Of a stretch of 47,159 bases of DNA, positions 9,110 through 18,315 are shown one piece after another. The position numbers and the translations under genes are program-made. Each line of letters starts with the position of its first letter. The stretch's first letter is position 1. A model generated the notes under the pieces. It was not told the origin of the DNA, did no database searches, and saw nothing but the letters and a program-made list of their open reading frames with translations. This DNA is from Rhodobacter sp. (GTDB lineage Bacteria > Pseudomonadota > Alphaproteobacteria > Rhodobacterales > Rhodobacteraceae): the NCBI GenBank assembly GCA_020637555.1, contig JACKKF010000011.1:1-47159 (forward strand), read 5' to 3'.

Positions 9110-10746
9110 GGTTTCAAGGCCTCTTCGCCTGTGATCAGTTCAATCAGGGTCGGCCCGTCCTCGGCCAGCGCGGCATTCAGGGCCGGGCCGAACTCGGCGG
9201 TCGTCCGCACTTTCCAGCCCTTGACCGCCATCGCCCCGGCCAACGCGGTGAAATCCACGGGCGCCAGCGCCGTTCCGATGCGCCGCCCGAACATCCGGCT
9301 TTGCGAGGCTGCGATGGCCCCATAGAGGCTGTTGTTCACCACGATTGTCAGGATCGGCAGGCGGTGCAAAGCCGCCGTTGCCAGTTCCTCGCCCTGCATC
9401 AGGAAGCAGCCGTCGCCCGCCACGGCGACGACCCGCCGCCCGGGCTGCGCCGCCTGCACACCGATGGCGGCGGGCAGGCCATAGCCCATGGCGCCGCTTT
9501 TCGGCCCCAGCTGGGTGCCGAAAACCTCATGCGCGAAATAGCGTTGCGGCCAATGCGCATAGGCCCCGGCGCCGACGGTCAGCATGGCGTTCGCGGGCAG
9601 GGCCGCGCGCAACGCCCGGAACACCGCGTTCAGGTCGAGGGGGCCGGGACAGGGCTTGCCGGTGGTAAACGCCTCGCGCGCCGCGCGCAGGTCGCGTTGC
9701 CAATCGCCGGCCTCGCGCCGTTTCGGCCCCCGGGCACGCAGCCCCGCCAGAACGTCGCCGGGGTGGGCCAGCAGCGCCGAGGTGGTGCGGTAGACCGCGT
9801 TCAGTTCGGTCGGGTCGGGGTGGACATGGTGCACGGCCTGCGCGGGGAGGGGGGCCTCGATCAGCCGGTAGCCCTCGAAGACATTGGCGCCGAAGGTGTT
9901 GATCTCGCCCAGCCGCATCCCCAGCACCAGCAGGCAATCGGCCTCGGCCACCCTCCGCGCCAGCGCCGGATCGGCGCCGATGCCGAGTTCGCCCACCATC
10001 AGCGGATGGCTGGCCGGCATCAGGTCGCGGCGCCGATAGGCGGTTGCCACCGGGATGCCGCTTTCCTCGGCGAAGTGCGCAAGGCAGCGGGTTTCCTCGA
10101 CCCGCCATCCCGTGCCGCCGGCGATGATCAAAGGGCGCCGGGCGGCGTCCAGGGCATCGGCCAGCCGGTCCAGATCCTCGCCCGGGGCCTGGGGGCGCGG
10201 CGGTCGCGGGGGCGTGGCGGGCAGGCTGGCGGTGGGGAGCTCTTCGTGCCAGACCTCCTCGTGCAGGGCCAGGACCACCGGCCCGCGACGGTCGCCCATC
10301 GCCTCCACCCAGGCGCGCGACAGCATCTCGACCAGTCGCGACGCGCTGTCACACGACCCCACCCATTTGGCCGAGGGCGCGAAGGCCTGCGCGAAATCCG
10401 CATTCGCCAGATAGGGCTCGCGCCCCGCAATCGCGCGCGAGGGCTGGCCCAGGATCAGGATCATCGGCGCGCCGTCGGTCCGCGCCGTGTGCAGGGCCAG
10501 CGCCGCGTTCAGCGCCCCCGGTGCCCGGCCGACCAGGCAGATCCCCGGCCGCCCCGTCACCTGCCCGACCGCCTGCGCCGCCACCGCCGCGCCCGCTTCG
10601 TGCCGGCACGAGATCATCGGCACGCCCGCGCCCTCGAGCGCGTCCACCAGTTCCAGAATCCCCTCGCCCGGCACATGGAAGGCCGGACCCCCCGCCCAGT
10701 CGCGGATCAGAAGGGCCAGCGCCCCGGCGCCCGTCAGGTGATCCAT
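9106..10746 (-). CDS. Thiamine diphosphate-dependent enzyme (acetolactate synthase/decarboxylase-like)
   Basis: 546 residues with the three-domain layout of ThDP decarboxylases and acetolactate synthases. The pyrimidine domain has the activating glutamate in SCRHEAGAA (E50). The central domain has PLIIAGGTGW. The PP domain carries the ThDP motif from GDGCFLMQGEEL to IVVNNS (about residues 444-473). The family decarboxylates 2-oxo acids and either releases an aldehyde or joins two carbonyl compounds. It is the first gene of a two-gene operon with the amine oxidase. Together with RidA and the aldehyde dehydrogenase this suggests amine or amino acid to oxo acid to aldehyde to acid (inference). 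The exact subclass (benzoylformate, oxalyl-CoA, indolepyruvate or other) cannot be set by eye. Confidence 0.88.
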   Translation of the reverse strand: MDHLTGAGALALLIRDWAGGPAFHVPGEGILELVDALEGAGVPMISCRHEAGAAVAAQAVGQVTGRPGICLVGRAPGALNAALALHTARTDGAPMILILGQPSRAIAGREPYLANADFAQAFAPSAKWVGSCDSASRLVEMLSRAWVEAMGDRRGPVVLALHEEVWHEELPTASLPATPPRPPRPQAPGEDLDRLADALDAARRPLIIAGGTGWRVEETRCLAHFAEESGIPVATAYRRRDLMPASHPLMVGELGIGADPALARRVAEADCLLVLGMRLGEINTFGANVFEGYRLIEAPLPAQAVHHVHPDPTELNAVYRTTSALLAHPGDVLAGLRARGPKRREAGDWQRDLRAAREAFTTGKPCPGPLDLNAVFRALRAALPANAMLTVGAGAYAHWPQRYFAHEVFGTQLGPKSGAMGYGLPAAIGVQAAQPGRRVVAVAGDGCFLMQGEELATAALHRLPILTIVVNNSLYGAIAASQSRMFGRRIGTALAPVDFTALAGAMAVKGWKVRTTAEFGPALNAALAEDGPTLIELITGEEALKP

Positions 10747-10778
10747 CTCGCGTTTCCCGTTTGTTGATTTCGCACAGG

Positions 10779-10842
10779 TTTCACCCGGGCCCGAGCACTT
10801 GCAACGGGCTTCACCCCCTGATTGCGGGCCAATCCGGTGAAA
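10779..10842. promoter_or_regulatory. Repeated TTTCACC half-sites in the divergent promoter region
   Basis: The 269-bp gap between the divergent ThDP operon and transporter operon holds TTTCACC (10779-10785), CTTCACC (10809-10815) and GGTGAAA (10836-10842). The first and third form an inverted pair. Such spaced half-sites fit an AraC- or GntR-type regulator controlling both directions. No strong -35/-10 pair was found nearby. Confidence 0.3.
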
Positions 10843-11015
10843 TGACCGATAACAGAAAAATCAGAACTGGAATCTGAAACCCCCCTACTGGCGAGAACAG
10901 GGGCTCGCCGGAATACTCAAGGAACCACGACACCGGCGCCGACGACAGAGCGACAGCTCACCCGGCGTCCTACCGGGGCAACCGGGCAATTCGACCCGCG
11001 CAACAGGGAAATGAC

Positions 11016-12632
11016 ATGACCAAGACACCGACCTCCTCGACCTTCGCCATGAGCCGCCGGGCCCTGCTGTTGGCCTCGGGTGCCGGCCTCGCCGCCAGCG
11101 TCCTGCCCTTCGGCCCGCTGAAAGCTCAGCAATCGGGCACGCTGGCGATGTGCGTGACGCCCGAACCGAACGCCATGTGCGCTGCCTTCAACACCGCCTC
11201 GCCGGTCACCGTCGTCTCGGGCAAGATGCTCGAAGGCCTGCTGAGCTACGATTTCGACGTCTCGCCCACCCCGGCGCTGGCGACCGCCTGGGAGGTGGCC
11301 GAGGACGGCCTGTCCATCACCTTCACCCTGCGCGAGGGCGTGATGTGGCACGACGGCCAGCCCTTCACCTCGGCCGATGTGCAATATTCGATCATGGAAA
11401 TCCTGAAGCAGCACCATCCGCGCGGCCGTTCGACGCTGGCCAGCGTCACGGCGGTGGAAACGCCCGATGCGCATACCGCCATTCTGCGCCTCAGCCAGCC
11501 CGCCCCGGCCCTGATGTATGCGCTGTCCGGCTGGGAATCGCCCATGCTGCCCAAGCATGTCTACGAAGGAACCGATGTCCTTCAGAACCCGGCCAACAAC
11601 GCCCCCGTCGGCACCGGCCCCTTCGTCTTCCAGACCTGGGAGCGCGGCTCGCATATCATCCTGACCGCCAATCCGAATTACTGGGGCGAGGGCGAACCAA
11701 AGCTGGAACGCCTGGTCATCCGCATCATCACCGACCCCTCGGCCCGCGCCGCGGCGCTGGACGCGGGCGAGTTGCATCTGGCCGGTGACGGCCCGATCCC
11801 GGTCAACCAGGTCCAGCGATTCATGGACAGCCCGGATTTCCAGGTCGATACCCGCGGGACCGAGATGAACAACTCGCTCGACATGATCCACACCAACCTG
11901 CGCAACGAGCACCTCGCCAAGCTGGAGGTCCGCCAGGCCCTCATGCACGCGATGAACCGCGAGGCAATGCTGAGCGTCGTCTATTACGGTCTGGCCGAGT
12001 TGCTGACCGGCCCGATCCCGGAAACCCTGCCGAATTTCTACACCGCCGATGTCCCGAGCTACGACTACAACCCGGACCGCGCGAATGAACTGCTCGATGC
12101 CGCCGGATACGCCCGGGGCGCCGACGGGATGCGCTTCAGCCTGCGGCTGATCGCGCCGACGGTGGGCGACACCTATGATCGGATGGGCCAGTTCCTGAAA
12201 CAGAACTTCCGCGACGTGGGCGTCGATCTGGAGCTGATCAGCGCCGATATCCCGACCTTCATCCGCTCGGTCTTTGGCGAATACGATTATGATCTGACGC
12301 TTTATCCGGGTTCGGTCACCGCCGATCCGACCATCGGCTTGCAGCGCTTCTGGTGGTCCAAGGCCGCGTCGCAGGGAACGCCCTTCGTCAATTCGACGGG
12401 CTATGAAAGCGCCGAGATGGACCAGATCCTCGAAGAGGCCTCGGTCGAGCCCGACCCCGAGGCGCGCCGCGACCTCTTCGTGCGCTTCCAGCAGCTTGCC
12501 ATGACCGATCTGCCGATCCTGCCGGTCGCGCGTCCGATCTACGTCACCATCGCCGCCGCCAATGTCGAGAATTTCGTTCCCGGCCCTGACGGCATCCGCG
12601 CGCCCTACGGCTCGCTCGCCTTCACCGGATGA
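11016..12632 (+). CDS. Peptide/nickel-type ABC transporter substrate-binding protein
   Basis: 538 residues, the typical length of SBP_bac_5 (DppA/OppA) proteins. The N-terminus has a twin-arginine type leader, MSRRALLLASGAGLAASVLP, with likely cleavage near AQQ, so it is probably exported folded to the periplasm. Family landmarks are EDGLSITFTLREGVMWHDGQPFTSADV and GTGPFVFQTWERGSHIILTANPNYW. It binds a peptide or other small compound and hands it to the permeases at 13366-15209. It opens a six-gene coupled operon; the next gene overlaps by ATGA. A run of CAGGGAAATGAC places the start at 11016. The genomic setting suggests the ligand is an N-containing substrate for HyuAB rather than a general dipeptide. 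Confidence 0.92.
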   Translation: MTKTPTSSTFAMSRRALLLASGAGLAASVLPFGPLKAQQSGTLAMCVTPEPNAMCAAFNTASPVTVVSGKMLEGLLSYDFDVSPTPALATAWEVAEDGLSITFTLREGVMWHDGQPFTSADVQYSIMEILKQHHPRGRSTLASVTAVETPDAHTAILRLSQPAPALMYALSGWESPMLPKHVYEGTDVLQNPANNAPVGTGPFVFQTWERGSHIILTANPNYWGEGEPKLERLVIRIITDPSARAAALDAGELHLAGDGPIPVNQVQRFMDSPDFQVDTRGTEMNNSLDMIHTNLRNEHLAKLEVRQALMHAMNREAMLSVVYYGLAELLTGPIPETLPNFYTADVPSYDYNPDRANELLDAAGYARGADGMRFSLRLIAPTVGDTYDRMGQFLKQNFRDVGVDLELISADIPTFIRSVFGEYDYDLTLYPGSVTADPTIGLQRFWWSKAASQGTPFVNSTGYESAEMDQILEEASVEPDPEARRDLFVRFQQLAMTDLPILPVARPIYVTIAAANVENFVPGPDGIRAPYGSLAFTG

Positions 12633-13369
12633 GCGATCCCGTGCAGACCCTGCCGCCTGTCGGCGTCATGTTGCTGGACACACGCTTCGCGCGGCCACCC
12701 GGCGACATCGGCAATGCAAGCACCTTCGGCGGCAAGGTCCTGTACGAAACCGTAGGCGGGGCCGGCATCACCCGGATCCTGCGGGGCGACCCGCAGGATC
12801 CGGCGCTGGCCCAGGGCTTCCGCGCCGCGCGCGACCGGCTGGTGGCGCGCGGCGCGGAACTCCTCACCACCTCCTGCGGACTTCTGGTCTTCCAGCAGGA
12901 AAATCTGGCACAGGGGTGCCCGGTGCCCTTCACCGCCTCGGCGCTGTTCCAGATCCCGCTCAGGCAGCGCCAGCACGGCAAGGTCGCGGTGATGGGCCTC
13001 CTTGAGGGCTCGATCACCCCGGCACATCTGACCGCCGCCGGCGTCGCGCCGGACCTGCCGGTCGGCGCGCTGCCCGATGATGCGCATCTGCTGACCGTGC
13101 TGCGCGCCAACGATCCCGACCGCGCCATCGATCCCGCCCGGGCCGGGGCCGAGGTGATCCGTGCCGCCCGCGCCCTGCTGGAGCGCGCGCCCGATACCCG
13201 GGCGCTGGTTCTCGAATGCACCAACTTGCCGCCCTATCAGGCGGCGCTGACCGAAGCACTGGACCTGCCGGTCTATGGCTTCTACGATTGGCTTCTGGCC
13301 ATTCATCACGGGCAGGCCCGGCCCGATGGCCGCCTGCCGGATGCACGCCCTACGGAAATCTCCGCATGA
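12629..13369 (+). CDS. Aspartate/glutamate racemase superfamily protein
   Basis: 246 residues. The two halves each carry a cysteine in the right setting for the Asp/Glu/hydantoin racemase fold: TTSCGLL (C83) and LECTNLPPY (C197). In this fold the two cysteines serve as the acid/base pair that inverts a chiral carbon; maleate isomerase and arylmalonate decarboxylase also belong here. The gene overlaps the binding protein by ATGA and the first permease by ATGA, so it is made with the importer. With HyuAB nearby, a hydantoin or amino acid racemase role is attractive but only inferred. Overall wording differs from classic hydantoin racemase. Confidence 0.72.
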   Translation: MSDPVQTLPPVGVMLLDTRFARPPGDIGNASTFGGKVLYETVGGAGITRILRGDPQDPALAQGFRAARDRLVARGAELLTTSCGLLVFQQENLAQGCPVPFTASALFQIPLRQRQHGKVAVMGLLEGSITPAHLTAAGVAPDLPVGALPDDAHLLTVLRANDPDRAIDPARAGAEVIRAARALLERAPDTRALVLECTNLPPYQAALTEALDLPVYGFYDWLLAIHHGQARPDGRLPDARPTEISA

Positions 13370-14358
13370 AACCGATCCGACGCCGCTTCCCCTGGGCCTT
13401 TCTGGCCAAGCGGGTGGCCTACGGTGCGCTGGCGATGCTGGTCATTGCCATCATCAACTTCTTCCTGCTGAAACTCGCCCCCGGCGACGCGGCCGAGGCC
13501 CTGGCCGGCCAGGCAGGCACCGCCGACCCCGTCTATATCGCGCAACTCAGGGCGCAATTCGGACTGGACCAGCCGCTGCTCAGCCAGCTCTGGGCCTTTG
13601 TCGTGCGACTGGCGACGCTCGACCTCGGCTATAGCTATGTGTTCAACGAGCGGGTCTCGGTCCTGATCTTCAGCCGTATGCCCGCAACACTGATGCTGAT
13701 GGGCGCGGCGATCGTCATCGCGGTGATTGGCGGCATCGTTTTCGGCGTCACCGCCGCGCGCTACGCCAACCGCTGGCCGGACCGGGTGATTTCCTTCGTG
13801 GCCCTGCTGCTCTATGGCACGCCACCCTACTGGATCGGCCTGATGATGATCCTGATCTTCGCCGTGACGCTGGGCTGGACGCCGACCTCGGGCATGGAGA
13901 ACGTGCTGGCCTTCAACACCGGCTGGGACCGGGTCGTGGACATCGCACACCACCTGATCCTGCCCGCGCTGGCGCAATCCATTTTCTACCTGGCCATCTA
14001 CATCCGGCTGGTCCGGGCCGGGATGCTCGAGGTGCTGTCCCTCGATTTCATCCGTGTGGCCCGCGCAAAGGGGATTTCCGAGCGTCGGCTGTCCTACCGC
14101 CATGCTCTGCGCAACGCCGTGCTGCCGCTGGTCACGGTCGTCGGCACCAATGTCGGCAATTTCCTCGGGGGTGCGGTGCTGACCGAGACGGTGTTTTCCT
14201 GGCCCGGGGTCGGCAGGCTGATGTTCGATGCGATGTTCCAGCGCGACCTGAACCTGCTGCTCAGCATCCTGGTCCTCAGCTCGTTCTTCGTGATCGTCGC
14301 CAACCTGGTGGTGGACCTGCTCTATGCCATCATCAACCCGACCGTGGAGCTGAAGTGA
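13366..14358 (+). CDS. ABC transporter permease, DppB type
   Basis: 330 residues with about six membrane segments, first at residues 14-34. The domain order is that of DppB/OppB: GDAAEALAGQAG after the first helix, the periplasmic FGLDQPLLSQ segment and the EAA-loop region DFIRVARAKGISERRLSYRHALRNAVLPLVT. The start is at 13366, where ATGA overlaps the racemase stop; longer in-frame starts would add 50 residues of no membrane character. It forms the inner-membrane channel with the 14358 permease. Confidence 0.93.
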   Translation: MKPIRRRFPWAFLAKRVAYGALAMLVIAIINFFLLKLAPGDAAEALAGQAGTADPVYIAQLRAQFGLDQPLLSQLWAFVVRLATLDLGYSYVFNERVSVLIFSRMPATLMLMGAAIVIAVIGGIVFGVTAARYANRWPDRVISFVALLLYGTPPYWIGLMMILIFAVTLGWTPTSGMENVLAFNTGWDRVVDIAHHLILPALAQSIFYLAIYIRLVRAGMLEVLSLDFIRVARAKGISERRLSYRHALRNAVLPLVTVVGTNVGNFLGGAVLTETVFSWPGVGRLMFDAMFQRDLNLLLSILVLSSFFVIVANLVVDLLYAIINPTVELK

Positions 14359-15209
14359 TGGACCGCGTGAAATCCCTTGCTTCCGCCATCCTGCGCGACT
14401 GGATGCTGCTGCTGGGCCTGTTGCTGCTGGCGACAGTGTTCTTCATGGCCGCCACCGCGCCTTTCTTCTTCCCGCAGCCCCCCGACACGATGATGGGTCC
14501 GCCGCTGCAATGGCCCGGCCAATACCCGGGCGCGCCGCTGGGCACCGACGGCCTGGGCCGCAACATCCTGGCGGGTCTGTTCTACGGCGCGCAGATCTCG
14601 CTCCTGGTGGGCTTTGCCTCGGTCACCGTCGCCATGGTCTTCGGCATCCTCGTCGGTGCCTTTGCGGGCTATTACGGCGGCTGGATCGACAACCTGCTGA
14701 TGCGGGTGACCGAACTCTTTCAGACCATCCCGCAATTCATGCTGGCCATCGTCGTCGTCGCAGTGCTCGGCCCGTCGATCCAGGTCATCATCTTCTCGCT
14801 GGCGGTGGTCAGCTGGCCCGCCATCGCGCGCCTCGTGCGCGGCGAATTCATGGTCCTGCGGGAAAAGGCCTATGTGCAGGGCTGCATCGTCGTGGGCATG
14901 AGCGACCGGCGCATCATCTTCACGCAGATCCTGCCCAACGCCATGTCCGGCGTCACCGTCATGTCCACCATCATGATCGCCACGGCCATCCTGATGGAAA
15001 GCGCGCTCAGCTTCCTCGGGTTCGGCGATCCGAACGTCACCACCTGGGGGACGATGATCGGCATGGGCAAGAACAACCTCCGCGATGCCTGGTACATCAT
15101 GACCATCCCCGGCATTGCGCTCTTGCTCACCGCGCTGGCCCTGAACCTGGTGGGCGACGGGCTGAACGATTACCTCAACCCGCGGCTGCGCAGCCAGAGG
15201 GGGCAGTGA
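14358..15209 (+). CDS. ABC transporter permease, DppC type
   Basis: 283 residues, DppC/OppC type. Landmarks are GTDGLGRNILAGLFYGAQIS after the first helix, and near the C-terminus the EAA loop QGCIVVGMSDRRIIFTQILPN followed by ESALSFLGFGDPNVTTWGTMI. The ATG at 14358 shares its A with the TGA of the upstream permease (TGATG), which decides the start. It pairs with the DppB-type subunit in the inner membrane. Confidence 0.93.
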   Translation: MDRVKSLASAILRDWMLLLGLLLLATVFFMAATAPFFFPQPPDTMMGPPLQWPGQYPGAPLGTDGLGRNILAGLFYGAQISLLVGFASVTVAMVFGILVGAFAGYYGGWIDNLLMRVTELFQTIPQFMLAIVVVAVLGPSIQVIIFSLAVVSWPAIARLVRGEFMVLREKAYVQGCIVVGMSDRRIIFTQILPNAMSGVTVMSTIMIATAILMESALSFLGFGDPNVTTWGTMIGMGKNNLRDAWYIMTIPGIALLLTALALNLVGDGLNDYLNPRLRSQRGQ

Positions 15210-16192
15210 TGGCCAACCCCATCCTTCAGGTCGAGAACCTTCAGATCTGCGTCCGCAAGAAGCCCGGCGTCCTGATCCTGCGCGGCGTCTCGTTCCATGT
15301 GAACGCGGGTGAGACGCTGGCCATCGTCGGCGAATCCGGCTGCGGCAAGTCGATGACCTCGCTGGCCATCATGGGCCTGCTGCCCGACGCGGTGGAGAAA
15401 CTCAGCGGCACCATCCGCTTCAAGGGTCGTGAACTTCCGATCGCCGACAACCGCGCCATGCGCAAGGTCCGCGCGGCCGAGATCGGGATGGTCTTTCAGG
15501 AACCGATGGCCGCGCTGGACCCGCTTTATCCGGTCGGCAAACAGGTGCTCGAGGTCATCGAGGAGCACGAGAAGCTCCCGCGCGAGATGGCCTGGGCAAG
15601 GGTCATCGACCTGCTCACCAAGGTGGACCTGCCGAACCCCGAAACCCTCGCCTGGTCCTATCCGCACAAGCTGTCGGGCGGGCAATTGCAGCGTGTGGTC
15701 ATCGCCATGGCGCTGGCCTGCAACCCCGATGTGCTGATCGCCGACGAACCCACGACCGCGCTGGACGTGACCGTGCAGGCGCAGATCATGCGGCTGCTGA
15801 AACGCCTGCAGCGCGATACCGGGGTGGCGATCGTCCTCATCACCCACAACCTGGGGCTGGTCGCCCATACCGCCGACCGGGTGATGGTCATGTATGCCGG
15901 CAACAAGGCCGAGGAGGCGCCGACGCGCGACCTGTTCCTGTCTCCCCGCCACCCCTATACCCGGGGCCTCCTGGACGCGACGCCCAACCCCGAACGTGCC
16001 TCGGCCCAGGGTGGCGTGCTGCGCGAGATCCCCGGCACCGTCCCCTCCATCGCCGACCCGATGTCCGGCTGTCGTTTCGCGCCGCGTTGCGGCAATGCCA
16101 GCGAGCTTTGCCGCGCGCGCTTCCCCGAACCGACCATCGAAGGCGCGCATGGCTACGCCTGCCACCACCCCGGCACCGACGCGAGGGTCTGA
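15209..16192 (+). CDS. ABC transporter ATP-binding protein, DppD type
   Basis: 327 residues. Walker A is GESGCGKS (41-48), the signature is LSGGQLQR, Walker B reads VLIADEP and the H-loop is LITHN. A C-terminal oligopeptide-transporter domain with clustered cysteines (GCRFAPRCGNASELC) is present, as expected for DppD/OppD. The start overlaps the permease stop by one base (TGATG). It energises import with the DppF-type partner directly downstream. Confidence 0.94.
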   Translation: MANPILQVENLQICVRKKPGVLILRGVSFHVNAGETLAIVGESGCGKSMTSLAIMGLLPDAVEKLSGTIRFKGRELPIADNRAMRKVRAAEIGMVFQEPMAALDPLYPVGKQVLEVIEEHEKLPREMAWARVIDLLTKVDLPNPETLAWSYPHKLSGGQLQRVVIAMALACNPDVLIADEPTTALDVTVQAQIMRLLKRLQRDTGVAIVLITHNLGLVAHTADRVMVMYAGNKAEEAPTRDLFLSPRHPYTRGLLDATPNPERASAQGGVLREIPGTVPSIADPMSGCRFAPRCGNASELCRARFPEPTIEGAHGYACHHPGTDARV

Positions 16193-16193
16193 C

Positions 16194-17006
16194 ATGAGCA
16201 ACACCCTTTTGCGCATCGACGATCTGCATGTGAGCTTCCGGGTCGGCAAGACGATGATCCACCCGGTTCGCGGCATCTCGCTGCACCTCGACCGGGGCGA
16301 AACCCTGGCGCTGGTCGGCGAATCCGGTTGCGGCAAGACCACGCTCGCCCGCACCATCCTGGGGTTGCAGGCACCCTCCTCGGGGCGGATCGCGTATGAC
16401 GGCAACGACATCGCGGGCCTCGACCGGTTCGGCCTGAAACGCTTTCGGCCGCATATCCAATGCGTGTTCCAGGACCCGTTTTCCTCGTTGAACCCCCGAA
16501 AGCGGGTCGAGCAATTGATCCGCGAGCCGCTGGACATCCACCAGATCGGCGAGAGATCCACCCGCCTGAAGCGCGCGCACGAAATGATGGAGCGCGTGGG
16601 CCTGCCGACGGATTGGGGCCGCCGCTTCCCGCACGAATTCTCGGGCGGGCAGCGCCAAAGGATCGGTATCGCCCGGGCGCTGGTCATGCAACCGGATCTG
16701 CTGATCTGCGACGAGCCGGTATCGGCGCTGGACGTGTCGATTCAGGCGCAGATCATCAATCTGTTGTGGGAACTCAAACGCGACATGGGGCTGAGCTACC
16801 TGTTCATAAGCCACGACCTGATGCTGGTGGAAACCTTCGCCGACCGCGTTGCGATGATGTATCAGGGCGAGATTGTCGAGATCGGCCCGGCGCGGCAGGT
16901 CTGGTCCAACCCCCAGCACGAGTTCACCCGCCGCATGATCGACGCCATCCCGGTTCCCGATGTGACCAGACCACCGCCCCCCGCCTTCCGTATCGACGCG
17001 AAATGA
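16194..17006 (+). CDS. ABC transporter ATP-binding protein, DppF type
   Basis: 270 residues. Walker A is GESGCGKT (42-49), the signature is FSGGQRQR and Walker B is LLICDEP, with ISHD as H-loop. It is shorter than usual DppF/OppF proteins (about 320-340) because it lacks most of the C-terminal oligopeptide domain seen in its neighbour; it stops soon after EFTRRMIDAIPVP with a proline-rich tail. That seems natural, since the stop overlaps the next start by ATGA. It forms the second ATPase of the importer. Confidence 0.93.
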   Translation: MSNTLLRIDDLHVSFRVGKTMIHPVRGISLHLDRGETLALVGESGCGKTTLARTILGLQAPSSGRIAYDGNDIAGLDRFGLKRFRPHIQCVFQDPFSSLNPRKRVEQLIREPLDIHQIGERSTRLKRAHEMMERVGLPTDWGRRFPHEFSGGQRQRIGIARALVMQPDLLICDEPVSALDVSIQAQIINLLWELKRDMGLSYLFISHDLMLVETFADRVAMMYQGEIVEIGPARQVWSNPQHEFTRRMIDAIPVPDVTRPPPPAFRIDAK

Positions 17007-17503
17007 GCGACGAAGACACGCTCTGGGCGGCGATCACGGCCGCCTATGCCCGCCCGGGCATCGCCCCCCTCTGCCTGCGCCTGCAGGATCAGGGTGGCAT
17101 CGACGTGATGCTCCTGCTGGGGCTCTGCTATGCCGCCCGTGCGCTGGGCGCGCCCCTGTCACCGGCCGAGGTTCAGGCACTGCGCGCCGCCTCGGAACCC
17201 TGGCGGGCCGCGGCCGTGCGCCCGGCCCGGGCGCTGCGCATCGCCTTGCGGGGGACGGTCGCCGGGGTGGCGGATGAGACGCGCGAAGGGGTCCGCGATC
17301 GTCTGAAAGCGGTGGAACTGGCGGCCGAGCGGGTTCAGGCCGGGATCATCGCCGCGCATCTGGCGTCGCGCGTCGCCCAGGATGCCGCCCCCCTGGCGGG
17401 CCTGCGCTATTTCCTCGGCGGCGCCCCGGTGACCGAGGGCGAGATCGCGCAGCTTCTCGACGCCTTCGGCCCGGGGCAGGGGGATTGCGGCGGTTCCGGA
17501 TAG
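17003..17503 (+). CDS. DUF2390/TIGR02444 family protein
   Basis: 166 residues, helical, soluble. The N-terminal LWAAITAAYARPGIAPLCLRLQDQGGIDVMLLLGLCYA is typical of the TIGR02444/DUF2390 family, small proteins of unknown function. The start overlaps the last transporter gene by ATGA, so it is the final member of the importer operon. No enzyme motif is visible. Coupling to a peptide-type importer is unexpected, and its role there is unknown. Confidence 0.72.
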   Translation: MSDEDTLWAAITAAYARPGIAPLCLRLQDQGGIDVMLLLGLCYAARALGAPLSPAEVQALRAASEPWRAAAVRPARALRIALRGTVAGVADETREGVRDRLKAVELAAERVQAGIIAAHLASRVAQDAAPLAGLRYFLGGAPVTEGEIAQLLDAFGPGQGDCGGSG

Positions 17504-17720
17504 ATCCGCACCGCCTCGTGTTTCTGCCGGAAGCGGCCGCCGCCAAGCTGGCTGGCCGCTGTGCCAACGTGTCGCCACAGCCAGAGGATGCGTCGCGCCC
17601 CGGGTTTCCAGCATCCGCAGGATGACCATCCCGGCCCCCGAACAAGGGCCTGCGGCGTGGGGCATACCTGCCAGACAGCCAACGGGCAAACCAAGGACCT
17701 CGGAACCGCCGGACTTTAAC

Positions 17721-17742
17721 CCTGTCCCGGGCGTGGGACAGG
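17721..17742 (-). terminator. Hairpin downstream of the UbiD/UbiX genes
   Basis: CCTGTCCC (17721-17728) pairs with GGGACAGG (17735-17742) around a 6-nt loop. It begins 3 bp after the ubiX-like stop on the minus strand. The T-tract is poor (GTTAAAG), so termination may be weak. The remainder of the 17504-17745 gap shows no gene. Confidence 0.45.
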
Positions 17743-17745
17743 CCC

Positions 17746-18315
17746 TCATTCCTTCCAGCGGCGGACCAGAGTCGTCTCGATTCCGAACAGGTCCAGCACC
17801 CGGCCGAGGCTGTGATCGACAATATCCTCCAGGCTGCCGGGCCGGTTGTAGAAGGCGGGCACCGGCGGCGCGATGATCGCCCCCATCTCGGCCAGCTGGC
17901 TCAGGGTCCGCAGATGCCCCAGATGCAGCGGCGTCTCGCGCACCATCAACACCAGCTTCCGCCGCTCCTTCAGCACCACATCCGCGGCCCGCGTCAGCAG
18001 GCCCGAGGTGACGCCGGTCGCGATCTCTGACATCGACCGCACCGAACAGGGCGCGACCACCATGCCCAGCGTGCGGAACGACCCACTGGAGATTCCGGCC
18101 GCGATATCCTTTGCCGCGTGCACCCGGTCCGCCAGATCGTGAACCTGCGCGACCTTCAGATCCGTCTCATGCGCCAGCGTGATCTCGGCCGCCGGGGTCA
18201 TCACCAGATGCGTCTCGATTGGCGTGTCCCGCAGGATCTCCAGCAGACGCACCCCGTAACGGACGCCCGAGGCGCCCGAGATTCCGACGATCAGCCGGTC
18301 CGGGGCGCGGCTCAT
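17746..18315 (-). CDS. ubiX: UbiX-family flavin prenyltransferase
   Basis: 189 residues. The FMN-binding opening IVGISGASGVRYGVRLLEIL and the APCSVRSMSEIATG loop are those of UbiX/Pad1. These enzymes attach a dimethylallyl group to FMN, making the prenyl-FMN cofactor needed by UbiD-type decarboxylases. The start is set at 18315, where ATGA overlaps the end of the ubiD-like gene; longer frames add residues without family character. It is almost certainly dedicated to the coupled UbiD partner, since ubiquinone synthesis genes are absent here. Confidence 0.9.
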   Translation of the reverse strand: MSRAPDRLIVGISGASGVRYGVRLLEILRDTPIETHLVMTPAAEITLAHETDLKVAQVHDLADRVHAAKDIAAGISSGSFRTLGMVVAPCSVRSMSEIATGVTSGLLTRAADVVLKERRKLVLMVRETPLHLGHLRTLSQLAEMGAIIAPPVPAFYNRPGSLEDIVDHSLGRVLDLFGIETTLVRRWKE

